A stretch of DNA of 64,000 nt, taken from the NCBI GenBank assembly GCA_910578565.1, contig CAJTQF010000003.1, forward strand, positions 1-64,000, given 5' to 3'. This DNA comes from an uncultured Christensenella sp. (GTDB lineage Bacteria; Bacillota; Clostridia; Christensenellales; Borkfalkiaceae). Below the pieces are notes generated by a model. That model had not been told where the DNA came from. It ran no database searches and saw only the letters and a list, made by a program, of their open reading frames with translations. Positions 50,516 to 58,549 of this stretch are shown in pieces; position 1 is the stretch's first letter; each line of letters starts with the position of its first letter. The position numbers were made by a program, and so were the translations under genes.

Positions 50516-50550
50516 AAAATATCCGCCCACTGTTTGCGGGCGGATATTTT
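50516..50550. terminator. Intrinsic terminator, ferredoxin gene
   Basis: AATATCCGCCC pairs with GGGCGGATATT around a 9-nt loop, with T-rich sequence on both sides. It lies about 70 bp after the ferredoxin stop codon on the minus strand. Confidence 0.85.
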
Positions 50551-50621
50551 ATTAATGTTTGTTTTGTAAAACGCATTGCTTCACTGACGTATTAAAAACG
50601 CGCGGTTAAGCGGTACGCTTA

Positions 50622-50792
50622 TTAGTCTGCGTGAATAGCGCCGGTGGGGCAAACGTCTTCGCAAGCGCCGCAATCGATGCAAACGTCGGGATCTACAACG
50701 TAGGTTTCAGCTCCCTCTGAAATAGCTTCAACAGGGCAGGTGCCTGCGCATGCGCCGCAGCTTACGCATTCGGAAGTAATCGAATGTGCCAT
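50622..50792 (-). CDS. 2[4Fe-4S] ferredoxin
   Basis: 56 residues from the ATG at 50792 with GGAGGAATA upstream; a longer frame to 50849 is rejected. Two classic clusters: CVSCGACAGTCPVEAIS and CIDCGACEDVCPTGAI, each C-x2-C-x2-C-x3-C-P. It is a low-potential electron carrier of clostridial type, serving pyruvate:ferredoxin oxidoreductase, hydrogenase or similar partners. Monocistronic. Confidence 0.97.
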   Translation of the reverse strand: MAHSITSECVSCGACAGTCPVEAISEGAETYVVDPDVCIDCGACEDVCPTGAIHAD

Positions 50793-50903
50793 TTTTATTC
50801 CTCCAATATTTTTTAATACGTTTATTACGGACTCGCCGTAAATATGCAAAAATTATATCACAATTTTTTTGAATTGTAAAGGGAGTTGCCGTAAAAATTT
50901 TTG

Positions 50904-51785
50904 TCAGTCCTGCAAATCTTTCAATTCTTCGGGAACGGGTTCTTCACGCTGTTTATCGCCGCACTTGCAACCGCGTTTGAATTTGAGCTGTTCAACGGGG
51001 TAATCATGGTAAGTGAACATATCGTTCTTTTTATCTTCAATCTTCACCCTTGCCTGCATTTTAAGCATATTTACGTTTACCACCGTACCCTTGCCGTCGG
51101 GCGTGCCCACTTCACTGCCAATTTTGGGTACCTGCTTGCCCGCTTCGACATAGTAGTCGTTTTCGTATTCAAGGCAACACATCAGCCTGCCGCACAGCCC
51201 CGAAATTTTGCCGGGGTTAAGCGAAAGCCCCTGCGTTTTCGCCATTTTTATTGTGACCTTGTTAAAGTCGGGCAGGCAGGTGGCGCAACAGCATTCCCTG
51301 CCGCAGGGGGCAAGTCCGCCTATCATTTTAATTTCGTCGCGGATGCCTATCTGTCTTAATTCTATGCGCATTTTAAAGGTGGACGAAAGGTCTTTTACAA
51401 GTTCCCTGAAATCTACCCTTGTGGGCGCGGAATAGAAGAATATGACCTTGCTTCCGTCGAACGCGAACTCGCAGTCGATAAGTTTCATATCAAGGTTGTA
51501 TTTTTCTATTTTTTCCTGCGTGGTGCGCATAGCTTCGGGCTTGCGTTCGGCGTTGCGTTTAACCGTTTCCCTGTCCTTTGCCGTCGCCGCGCGCAACACG
51601 GGTTTTAAGGGCGCGACGATTTTATCGTCTTCGACTTCGCAGACGGGCACGACAACCGTCGCATATTCCTTGCCCGCGGCGGTTTCGACTATAACGCCCG
51701 CGCCTTTTTCGTAATTCTCTTTGCCGGGCGCAAAGTAATATACTTTGCCGCCTTCCTTAAAGTTTACTGCCGTAACTTTAACCAT
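50904..51785 (-). CDS. ricT: PSP1-domain protein RicT (YaaT)
   Basis: 293 residues. PSP1 C-terminal domain with the conserved Cys cluster APCGRECCCATCL and SGLCGRLMCCLEYEN, which in Bacillus holds an Fe-S cluster in the RicA-RicF-RicT complex that stimulates RNase Y-dependent mRNA processing and phosphorelay signalling. The tail CKCGDKQREEP is basic and Cys-bearing. The start overlaps holB by 22 bases. It is the last gene of the greA-lysS-decarboxylase-tmk-holB-ricT operon, an order close to that of Bacillus. Confidence 0.95.
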   Translation of the reverse strand: MVKVTAVNFKEGGKVYYFAPGKENYEKGAGVIVETAAGKEYATVVVPVCEVEDDKIVAPLKPVLRAATAKDRETVKRNAERKPEAMRTTQEKIEKYNLDMKLIDCEFAFDGSKVIFFYSAPTRVDFRELVKDLSSTFKMRIELRQIGIRDEIKMIGGLAPCGRECCCATCLPDFNKVTIKMAKTQGLSLNPGKISGLCGRLMCCLEYENDYYVEAGKQVPKIGSEVGTPDGKGTVVNVNMLKMQARVKIEDKKNDMFTYHDYPVEQLKFKRGCKCGDKQREEPVPEELKDLQD

Positions 51786-52693
51786 TTGTTATTCTCCTCT
51801 ATAAGCCTAAGCATAAAATCGTATAAAAGACCCTGAAAAAACGCATTGAATTTAACGTCTGCGTATGCTTTTAAAAGACTTTCCTGCGCATATATGAGCG
51901 CGGGAATTGTCCACAGTTTTGAAATTTCGTCTTCGCCGCCGTCAAGTTTTTTCACCAAAGCGGCGTGGAACAGTATGCCCGTGCGGGCAAGAAGTTCGGT
52001 CTTGTATTTTGTTTCGCCGTGCCTTATCGCAACTTCGCCTATATCCTTAATTTCCGTCGTAGTGCAAATTTCGCGGGCGGCGGAGACAACGTCTTTAAAC
52101 CAGCCGCCGCGCACCATATTCTGCGCCGCGCCCAAAATTCCGCCGCAACTTTCAGCCGCGTCCGCGTTAAGCGGATTGTCGCCTGCGCGTTGCAACGCGC
52201 CCAGAATCTGTTCTTTTGTAAAGGGGGGTACGGTCAGCTTTTTCACGCGCGATTTAACAGTGTCAAGCACGGGCGCGGGGTTTGTCACGCCCAAAAGGAA
52301 GTGTACGCCCGCATTAGGTTCTTCAAGCGTTTTTAAAAGTTTGTTTTGCAGCAGGGGCGAAGCCTGTTCGAAGCCGCATATTACGAACAGTTTTTTGTCC
52401 CTTTCCAAGGGCTTCATTGCGCTTTCGTCAAGAATTTCCGCAATGCCGTCGGCTGTAATTTTTTTGCCGTCTTCGGGGTAAATTATACAGTCGGCAAGAC
52501 TGCCGTTCAAAAGTCTTTTGCCGTCCGCGCTGTCTTCGTCCAGTCCGAAAAATCCGAGAGCCAGAATTTTCAGCGCGCCGCGCAGGTTTTCGGGGTCGGC
52601 AAAATCAAGCATATACGCATGCGAAAGCGTGCCGCTCTTTAAATCGTTTGCAAAAACCGAATATGCCGTTGTGCCCGAAATTAACTTTTTCAC
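51764..52693 (-). CDS. holB: DNA polymerase III delta' subunit, divergent
   Basis: 309 residues. A clamp-loader-type AAA+ fold lacking the P-loop: the N-terminus reads LSHAYMLDFADPENL where active homologues have a GxxGxGKT. Further marks: LFVICGFEQASPLLQNKLLKTLEEPNAGVHFLLGV (first part of the sensor 1 region) and SRVKKLTVPP in place of the usual SRC. Delta' is normally a non-ATPase member of the clamp loader, so the loss is tolerable. Identity rests on these motifs and on its position between tmk and ricT. It overlaps both neighbours (4 and 22 bases). Confidence 0.88.
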   Translation of the reverse strand: MKKLISGTTAYSVFANDLKSGTLSHAYMLDFADPENLRGALKILALGFFGLDEDSADGKRLLNGSLADCIIYPEDGKKITADGIAEILDESAMKPLERDKKLFVICGFEQASPLLQNKLLKTLEEPNAGVHFLLGVTNPAPVLDTVKSRVKKLTVPPFTKEQILGALQRAGDNPLNADAAESCGGILGAAQNMVRGGWFKDVVSAAREICTTTEIKDIGEVAIRHGETKYKTELLARTGILFHAALVKKLDGGEDEISKLWTIPALIYAQESLLKAYADVKFNAFFQGLLYDFMLRLIEENNKWLKLRQ

Positions 52694-53316
52694 TTTATAA
52701 TATCTTTATCTTTTAAGGTTTTTATAATGTTTGCGTGGGTCTGCGCTTTGTCGCCGCGGCAATCTACGGCGCAAAAATTTTTTTCGCTCTGCAAAAGCCG
52801 TTTATATCCCGCATATACAAGGTTATGGAATTGTATGCCCTGCTGTTCCATTCTGTCGTTTTTGTCCGCGCCGTGCTTGCGTCTGAACGCGTCTTCGGGC
52901 GCGATATCCAGAAACAGGGTAACGGTGGGCATATATTCCTTTACCACGCGCGAATTTATCGCCCTGATATAGTCCGCGCCCAGTCCGCGGGCGTAGCCCT
53001 GATATGCGAGAGAAGAATGCACATACCTGTCGCACACCACGATTTTTCCCGCTTTCAACGCGGGAATTATAATCTCGCTCAGATGCTGTTCGCGCGCGGC
53101 GGCGTAAAGCAGAGCTTCGCACTCGTCGGACAGATTTGTGTTTTTGCCGTCAAGCACAAGGGCGCGTATTTTTTCGGCTATTATGCTGCCGCCCGGCTCT
53201 CTCGTCACGATATAAGGGACGTTTAAACTTTCAAGATATGCGGCAAGCAGTTTTATCTGCGTGCTTTTTCCCGAACCTTCGCACCCTTCGAAAGAGATGA
53301 ATTTTCCTTCCGTCAT
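52690..53316 (-). CDS. tmk: Thymidylate kinase
   Basis: 208 residues. P-loop FEGCEGSGKSTQIKLLAAYL, TREPGG dTMP-binding motif, VVCDRYVHSSLAYQGYARGL (DRY/H motif), and a lid region FRRKHGADKNDRMEQQ. It converts dTMP to dTDP. Overlaps the decarboxylase gene and holB by 4 bases each. Confidence 0.97.
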   Translation of the reverse strand: MTEGKFISFEGCEGSGKSTQIKLLAAYLESLNVPYIVTREPGGSIIAEKIRALVLDGKNTNLSDECEALLYAAAREQHLSEIIIPALKAGKIVVCDRYVHSSLAYQGYARGLGADYIRAINSRVVKEYMPTVTLFLDIAPEDAFRRKHGADKNDRMEQQGIQFHNLVYAGYKRLLQSEKNFCAVDCRGDKAQTHANIIKTLKDKDIIK

Positions 53317-54656
53317 TTTTTAACCGCGTATATTTTTCCTTCGCGCAAACCGAAGGTGTGTGCTGCCGCCATAAGCGTTTTAACCGCCTGTACGGTGATA
53401 ATTTCGCCCGCCGCAATCACGGGAATGCATGGCGGCGTAACGCCCGCGTTCCTTGCGCACATTCTGCCCACCGCGTCTTCCAAATCCACCAATTCGCACG
53501 GTTTTTTAAGCGCGTACAAAAAGCTGTAAGACCTGTCCGCCGAAGGTATCTGCGGCTTGTCCCTGAACGTGCCTTCAAGTTTTCTGTTTTCGGTTATGGG
53601 TAGAAGCCTGCGTTTCAAATCGCGCAATTCGTTCACGTCTATCATCGGCGAAAGGTAAAACAGTATATACCTGCCGTCGCAGAATTCGGCGTAAGTTCCC
53701 TTTTTTTCAAGCAGGGAAAGCGCCGTTTCCGCCGATATGCCCAAGGGCTTGAAATCGATTAAAAGTTTGGTCCAGTCCTCGTTTACCACTACGGGTAAAA
53801 CCCCTTCGCACTCTCTTACAAAGTTTTCAACCGCAAGTTTCGCCGCCTGAACTTTCGCGGGGTTATTTGCGAGATATTTAACGCCGTACTCTACGGAAGC
53901 CATTATGGGATAGCTGGGAGAAGTGGTCCTGAACATTGAAAGCCCTTCCTGTATATAGGGGTAAATTTCAGCGTTGTTCACGCACACTACCGCGCCCTGC
54001 GTAAGGGTGGGAAGGGTCTTGTGCGCGCCGTCTGTCCAGGCATCGGCATAGAGTCCGGCATAGCCCTTTTTGTCGCCGAAAGCAAGGTGCGCGCCGTGCG
54101 CTTCGTCAACAAGCAACAGGCGGTTATATTCCTTTGTGATTTGTGAAAGGCGGTCAAGCGGCGCTATATTGCCGTAGTAATCGGGCGAAGTAACCAGAAC
54201 GCCCGCAATTTTTTCGTCCGCGGAAATGAGCCCTTCTATAATTTTCGGATCGGGAAAAGACAGCACTCCTTCAATTTCGTCACCCTGCACAATCAAAGGT
54301 TCCAGCCCGAGAAGGCGGCAACCCGTCCACACACTCTGGTGCGAGTTGCGCAAAACTATGATTTTGTTGCCCTTTAACGACGCGGCGTAAAGCATGGCGT
54401 ACACGCCGCTGGAACTTCCGTCCGTGGTGATAAAGCTCGCCCCCGCGCCAAGAATTTCGGCTATGTCCCGCTGCGCCGCGGCGATTATCTCGTCGGGGTC
54501 GTGCAGGTTGTCGGAGTAGGGAAGTTCGGTCACGTCCAGCCCCGAAACGGGGAAAAGTTTTTTAAATTCGCCCCTGTCTTTATGCCCGGGGATATGAAAA
54601 GTTTTCTGCGCTACGGCAGCCTTTTTAAGACGGTTGTAAATTAAATACTCGTACAT
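53313..54656 (-). CDS. Orn/Lys/Arg decarboxylase-family PLP enzyme (YaaO-like)
   Basis: 447 residues. Fold-type I PLP enzyme: TTDGSSSGVYAML, NSHQSVWTGC, DEAHGAHLAFG, and the PLP-binding Lys in DGAHKTLPTLTQGA. A short C-terminal domain (SLLYA-like stretch YSFLYALKKP, then EDAVGRMC) places it with the small Gram-positive members next to tmk (YaaO in Bacillus), rather than with the large inducible decarboxylases. Substrate probably arginine, lysine or ornithine, feeding polyamine synthesis. It lies 15 bases after lysS. Confidence 0.9.
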   Translation of the reverse strand: MYEYLIYNRLKKAAVAQKTFHIPGHKDRGEFKKLFPVSGLDVTELPYSDNLHDPDEIIAAAQRDIAEILGAGASFITTDGSSSGVYAMLYAASLKGNKIIVLRNSHQSVWTGCRLLGLEPLIVQGDEIEGVLSFPDPKIIEGLISADEKIAGVLVTSPDYYGNIAPLDRLSQITKEYNRLLLVDEAHGAHLAFGDKKGYAGLYADAWTDGAHKTLPTLTQGAVVCVNNAEIYPYIQEGLSMFRTTSPSYPIMASVEYGVKYLANNPAKVQAAKLAVENFVRECEGVLPVVVNEDWTKLLIDFKPLGISAETALSLLEKKGTYAEFCDGRYILFYLSPMIDVNELRDLKRRLLPITENRKLEGTFRDKPQIPSADRSYSFLYALKKPCELVDLEDAVGRMCARNAGVTPPCIPVIAAGEIITVQAVKTLMAAAHTFGLREGKIYAVKK

Positions 54657-54671
54657 AAAAAATCTCCGCTG

Positions 54672-56177
54672 TTATTTTTTAGGTTTCATCGTAGGGAATA
54701 AAAGTACGTCGCGGATGGTAGGGCTGTCCGTAAGCAGCATAACCAGCCTGTCCACGCCGAAGCCCAGTCCGCCCGTGGGGGGAAGACCGTATTCGAGCGC
54801 GGTAATAAAATCTTCGTCAATCTGCGCGTTGCAACCCTTTTCCTGCGCGCGTTTTTCTTCAACCTGTTTCACGAAACGCTGTTTCTGGTCTATGGGGTCG
54901 TTGAGTTCGGAAAACGCGTTTCCGAATTCGTGCGCGCATATGAAGTACTCAAACCTTTGGGTAAACGCGGGGTCGTCCGCCTTGCGCTTTGCAAGGGGAG
55001 AGTTTTCAACGGGATAATCGTAAATGAAAGTGGGCTGTATAAGTTTGTCTTCGCAGAACGCGTCGAACAGCGCAATGAGTACGTGACCCTTTGTCGCGGT
55101 TGCGCCTTCCTTGACTTCGCAGCCAAGTTTCGCCGCGCAGTCGCGCGCGTCCGCGTCCGTTTTCCAGCTGTCGTAGTCTGCGCCGCAATACTTTTTAACC
55201 GCTTCTTTCATAGTGAGTTTTTCCCACTTGCCGCCAAGATGGATTTCGGTTCCCTGATAGGTAATATCGGTTGTGCCGCAGACGTTGCTGGCGACAGTTT
55301 TATACATTTCTTCAACCAAATCCATCATATCGCGGTAGTCGCAGTATGCCTGATAAACTTCGATAGTAGTAAACTCGGGGTTGTGGAAAGCGTCCATTCC
55401 TTCGTTGCGGAAAATTCTGCCCACTTCGTAAACCCTTTCAAGCCCGCCCACTATAAGGCGTTTTAAATACAGCTCGGTTTCGATACGCAGGTACATATCT
55501 ATGTCCAGAGCGTTGTGTTTTGTTTTGAAAGGTCTTGCCGCCGCGCCTATTTCAAGGGTGGTGAGAACGGGGGTATCCACTTCCAGAAAACCGCGTCCGT
55601 CCAGGAACGCGCGCAGCTCTTTAAGTATTTTAGAACGGGTAACAAAGGTGTTTTTCACTTCGGGATTGACTATCAGGTCCAGATCCCTTTGCCTGTACCT
55701 TATGTCCGTGTCTTTGAGACCGTGCTGTTTTTCGGGCAGCGGTCTTAGGCACTTCGTAAGCATTTCAACGTGGTTGCAGTGTATTGATATTTCGCCCGTC
55801 TGGGTTTTGAACACGTAGCCCTTAATACCGATTATATCGCCTAAATCGTAATCCTTTTTAAAGGCGGCGTAATCTTCTTCGCCCACGTCGTCGCGGCGGA
55901 CGTAAATCTGTATAAGCCCGTCGCGGTCGGAGATATGCGAAAAGGAAGCCTTGCCCATAATTCGGCGGGACATGAGCCTGCCGGCGAGCGACACTTCCTT
56001 GCCTTCGAGTTGTTCGAACCCGTCCTTGACGGACTGCGAATTTGCGGTTACGTCATAACTTACTTTGACGAACGGGTCGTTGCCTTCCTGCGTCAGTTTT
56101 TGCAGTTTTTCGCGCCTTATCCTTGCCTGCTCGGCAAGTTCTTCTTCGGTAGGCGCCGCCGTAATAATTTCTTCCAT
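54672..56177 (-). CDS. lysS: Lysyl-tRNA synthetase, class II
   Basis: 501 residues. N-terminal OB-fold anticodon-binding domain (about 60-165: VSLAGRLMSRRIMGKASFSH, GIKGYVFKTQTGE), then the class II core: motif 1 GFLEVDTPVL, motif 2 YEVGRIFRNEGMDAFHNPEFT, motif 3 LPPTGGLGFGVDRLVMLLTD. It charges tRNA-Lys. It is 10 bases after greA, an arrangement widespread in Firmicutes. Confidence 0.98.
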   Translation of the reverse strand: MEEIITAAPTEEELAEQARIRREKLQKLTQEGNDPFVKVSYDVTANSQSVKDGFEQLEGKEVSLAGRLMSRRIMGKASFSHISDRDGLIQIYVRRDDVGEEDYAAFKKDYDLGDIIGIKGYVFKTQTGEISIHCNHVEMLTKCLRPLPEKQHGLKDTDIRYRQRDLDLIVNPEVKNTFVTRSKILKELRAFLDGRGFLEVDTPVLTTLEIGAAARPFKTKHNALDIDMYLRIETELYLKRLIVGGLERVYEVGRIFRNEGMDAFHNPEFTTIEVYQAYCDYRDMMDLVEEMYKTVASNVCGTTDITYQGTEIHLGGKWEKLTMKEAVKKYCGADYDSWKTDADARDCAAKLGCEVKEGATATKGHVLIALFDAFCEDKLIQPTFIYDYPVENSPLAKRKADDPAFTQRFEYFICAHEFGNAFSELNDPIDQKQRFVKQVEEKRAQEKGCNAQIDEDFITALEYGLPPTGGLGFGVDRLVMLLTDSPTIRDVLLFPTMKPKK

Positions 56178-56187
56178 ATGCGTTTCC

Positions 56188-56658
56188 TTAGTTTATTTTT
56201 AAAATTTTAAGGGTGTAAGAAGTACCGTCGGGGCAGGACACGTTAACTTTGTCGCCCTTGCGCTTTTTCAGAAGAGCCGCGCCCATGGGGGACTCTATCG
56301 AAATTTTACCGTGCATAACGTCCACGTCGGTGACAGAGCTTATTGTGTAAACCGCTTCTTCTTCCATATCTTCGTCGTACACGGTAACCACGCTGTTAAG
56401 GTGGACGTAAGTTTTGTCCGTCTCTTCTTCGCGCACGTCGGCGTTTTTAATCTGGAATTCTATTTCCGCAATCTTGCCCTCGTTAGAGCGCTGTTCTTCA
56501 CGCGCCGCGTCGTATTCGGCGTTTTCGGACAGGTCGCCGTGCGAGCGGGCTTCTGCAATGCGCTCGATTATTTCGGGACGCTTGACTTTTACAAGATAGT
56601 CCAGCTCCTTTTTCAAATCTTCGTAGTTCTTTTGCGTCATTACAAAACGTTCTGCCAT
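56188..56658 (-). CDS. greA: Transcription elongation factor GreA
   Basis: 156 residues. N-terminal coiled coil with the acidic tip DLSENAEYDAAREEQRSNEG (the Asp/Glu that place Mg2+ in the RNA polymerase secondary channel), then the FKBP-like C-terminal domain ending IESPMGAALLKKRKGDKVN. It rescues backtracked RNA polymerase by stimulating transcript cleavage. First gene of a six-gene operon. Confidence 0.98.
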   Translation of the reverse strand: MAERFVMTQKNYEDLKKELDYLVKVKRPEIIERIAEARSHGDLSENAEYDAAREEQRSNEGKIAEIEFQIKNADVREEETDKTYVHLNSVVTVYDEDMEEEAVYTISSVTDVDVMHGKISIESPMGAALLKKRKGDKVNVSCPDGTSYTLKILKIN

Positions 56659-56765
56659 TTGGTTACCTCTTTATATATGTTTATTATTGTCGTTATTTTG
56701 CGTAAAAGGATAAACAAAAGTGATTTCGCCTTGCACGAAACCACGCCTTAACTCTTTACCCCGTT

Positions 56766-56794
56766 ATTATACAATTTTGCAAAACTTTTGTCAA
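56766..56794 (-). promoter_or_regulatory. Promoter of the greA-lysS-tmk-holB-ricT operon
   Basis: On the minus strand TTGACA (56794-56789), 17 bp, TATAAT (56771-56766): full consensus at both boxes. The leader is about 100 nt. Confidence 0.9.
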
Positions 56795-56860
56795 GTTATT
56801 AACCCGTCCATTTCAGCCGCGCGCGGGTTTTGGCGTGCGGCAATTTTTGCCCGATAATTG

Positions 56861-56889
56861 TTTACATTTTCGCGCTTTTGTTGTATACT
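56861..56889 (+). promoter_or_regulatory. Promoter of the 86-residue conserved protein gene
   Basis: TTTACA (56861-56866), 17 bp, TATACT (56884-56889). The expected start, near 56896, is only about 3 bases before the ATG at 56899, so the mRNA would be practically leaderless. Confidence 0.7.
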
Positions 56890-56898
56890 GGTAGTAGT

Positions 56899-57159
56899 AT
56901 GTTCAGAATTTGGGCAAAAGTCATTAAGGGCGAAAAAATAATTAAACAAATAACTTACGAGCGGGACGACAAATTTTCTTACGGCGAATTTTTCAACTAC
57001 CTTGCGGACATCTGCGAAGAGCTGGATATCGCCACGCCCGTTCTTTTGAAGACGCACATTTTCAATTACGCCAAATTTTCAATGGTGCGCTTTACCCCGC
57101 GCGACTTTGCGGAGACGGTTGACTTTGACAAACTGATTTTAAACAACATAACAATATAG
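56899..57159 (+). CDS. Conserved small protein of unknown function
   Basis: 86 residues from the ATG at 56899; an upstream frame is rejected because the promoter lies within it. Sequence plan MFRIWAKVIKGEKIIKQ, then GEFFNYLADICEELDIATPV, then FTPRDFAETVDFDKLIL. From memory, small proteins with this plan occur widely in Clostridia without known function. Soluble, no cofactor motif. Transcribed divergently from greA. Confidence 0.8.
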   Translation: MFRIWAKVIKGEKIIKQITYERDDKFSYGEFFNYLADICEELDIATPVLLKTHIFNYAKFSMVRFTPRDFAETVDFDKLILNNITI

Positions 57160-57201
57160 CGCGATTAACATAAAAAACCATAAAAAACGCATAATACGGG
57201 T

Positions 57202-57411
57202 ATGAGAACGACCTCGGTTTTATGCGTTATTTTATTAATTGCGTTGGGTATATGCGGCGGCGTTTACGCTTTCAGCGGTTTTAACCTGCTGTTTTTTTTG
57301 TGCTTTAAAACGGAAGTTGTCTACCGCAGTTTTCTTGCGGTGTGCAGCGTTGCCGCGCTTTACACGATTTACGCGCTTTTTGCGTTCAGACCTTTCAGGG
57401 GTCTGAAATAA
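57202..57411 (+). CDS. DUF378-like small membrane protein
   Basis: 69 residues, two membrane helices (about 4-27 and 39-62) with a FNLLFFL segment between them. The pattern GxxG-FN-L...F, then VYRSFLAVCSVAALYTIYALF, is that of DUF378 (YuzA-type) proteins. Function unknown. It follows the 86-residue gene by 42 bases and may share its transcript. Confidence 0.65.
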   Translation: MRTTSVLCVILLIALGICGGVYAFSGFNLLFFLCFKTEVVYRSFLAVCSVAALYTIYALFAFRPFRGLK

Positions 57412-57418
57412 CCCGCCT

Positions 57419-58330
57419 TTACACGCTATGTAGTTTGACGCTTGCGCCCGTCGCCGCGTCCTGATACATCACCCAGAACCCTTCGTTTCCGCCGTCTGCG
57501 GACGCGGGTATAAAGGAAGCAAGCCCCTTCATGCTTTCCGGCGGGCGGCGGCTGTTGTTTGCGGGTACGCCGTAGCAGATATACTGCGGCGTTTTATTTT
57601 GGTAAATAATTCCGAAAACATAAAATTTTTCGCCGCCGTAATTTATTTTTACCCAGCGCGAATTTTCCACCGTTTTTTCAAGCCTGCCTTCCGCGGGATA
57701 GGTTGAAAGAAGTTTGTCTATTTCACCTTTCATTCTTTCGTAAAAGCACTCTCCGCGGGCAAGCCCGTCTGTCCGCCTATGACTTTTGACGTGAGCAGAA
57801 CCCGCTTCATTTTGGTCAGGTTTGCGCCCGTCCTTTTTTTCCTTTTTATCTTCGCGTACAGCCCCACCGTCCGCAACAACTTGTTCGTATTCATAATAAT
57901 TCTCCACTGCGATAGCTTCGTCTTCGTACGCGCTTTCATTGGGCGCGGCGGAAGGCGCGGGCGTTTCCGCGCGCTCGATTATCTCTTTTATACCCAGAGC
58001 GGCGGACTGGAAGTTGCCGCATACAGCCGAAGCTATCGGCGAAACGTTGCCGTTTACAAAGCAGACCAGAGCGGCAAACCCCGCGCTTGTGTCCACGTCC
58101 GAATATCCTTCGAAAATGCCGTTATCCAGAATCTGGGTGTGCGCCCCGTCCGAGATCGCGGTTACATACCTGCCTTCGGTCAGGGGGGCGAAGTTAATGA
58201 GAGAAACTTCCGCCCTTAGTTTTGCACCGTATTTTTCCGCTTTCACAAGACCGGTCAAAGCCCCGCCGTCCGCAGAAAATCCGTTTTTCAGTTCGCGTAT
58301 TACCGCTATGTTTTTTGTGTATCCGCTCAT
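57419..58330 (-). CDS. Hypothetical protein with split conserved domains
   Basis: 303 residues, soluble. An N-terminal domain (about 1-122) starts MSGYTKNIAVIRELKNGFSA and has AEVSLINFAPLTEGRYVTAI and QILDNGIFEGYSDVD. A variable acidic/basic linker (about 123-205) joins it to a C-terminal domain (about 206-303: SRWVKINYGGEKFYVFGIIY, QYICYGVPANN, GFWVMYQDAATGASV). The outer parts look conserved, but I cannot name the family. No signal peptide. It stands alone, facing pckG across 219 bp. Confidence 0.7.
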   Translation of the reverse strand: MSGYTKNIAVIRELKNGFSADGGALTGLVKAEKYGAKLRAEVSLINFAPLTEGRYVTAISDGAHTQILDNGIFEGYSDVDTSAGFAALVCFVNGNVSPIASAVCGNFQSAALGIKEIIERAETPAPSAAPNESAYEDEAIAVENYYEYEQVVADGGAVREDKKEKKDGRKPDQNEAGSAHVKSHRRTDGLARGECFYERMKGEIDKLLSTYPAEGRLEKTVENSRWVKINYGGEKFYVFGIIYQNKTPQYICYGVPANNSRRPPESMKGLASFIPASADGGNEGFWVMYQDAATGASVKLHSV

Positions 58331-58475
58331 TTTTACGGTTCCTTTAATATATTCAACCTTATATTAATAATTATATTACGTACCCCGCCCGAAAAAAACC
58401 GCAAATTATGTAAAATGAAATATATTTTTGAATTATATTTTCACACTGATTTTATTTAAATCGCCGTCAATTCAT

Positions 58476-58504
58476 TTGATTTTAAAGCGGGCATTCTGTA
58501 TAAT
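58476..58504 (+). promoter_or_regulatory. Promoter of pckG
   Basis: TTGATT (58476-58481), 17 bp, TATAAT (58499-58504). A second TATAAT-like box follows at 58513-58518. Leader about 40 nt with AAAGGAG. Confidence 0.75.
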
Positions 58505-58549
58505 ATATTAGGTATAATTTGTAAACAACCATTAAAGGAGTCAATTTAT

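Larger units (their letters stand above)
49798..50621. other. 824-bp repeat-rich region without genes
   Basis: Contents in order: element with 22-bp inverted ends (49807-50062), 66-bp tandem array (50065-50340) ending in a GTCATTCTGAGCG-type repeat, a second fragment of that repeat near 50436-50443, and the ferredoxin terminator (50516-50550). Open frames inside are products of the repeats. Confidence 0.75.
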
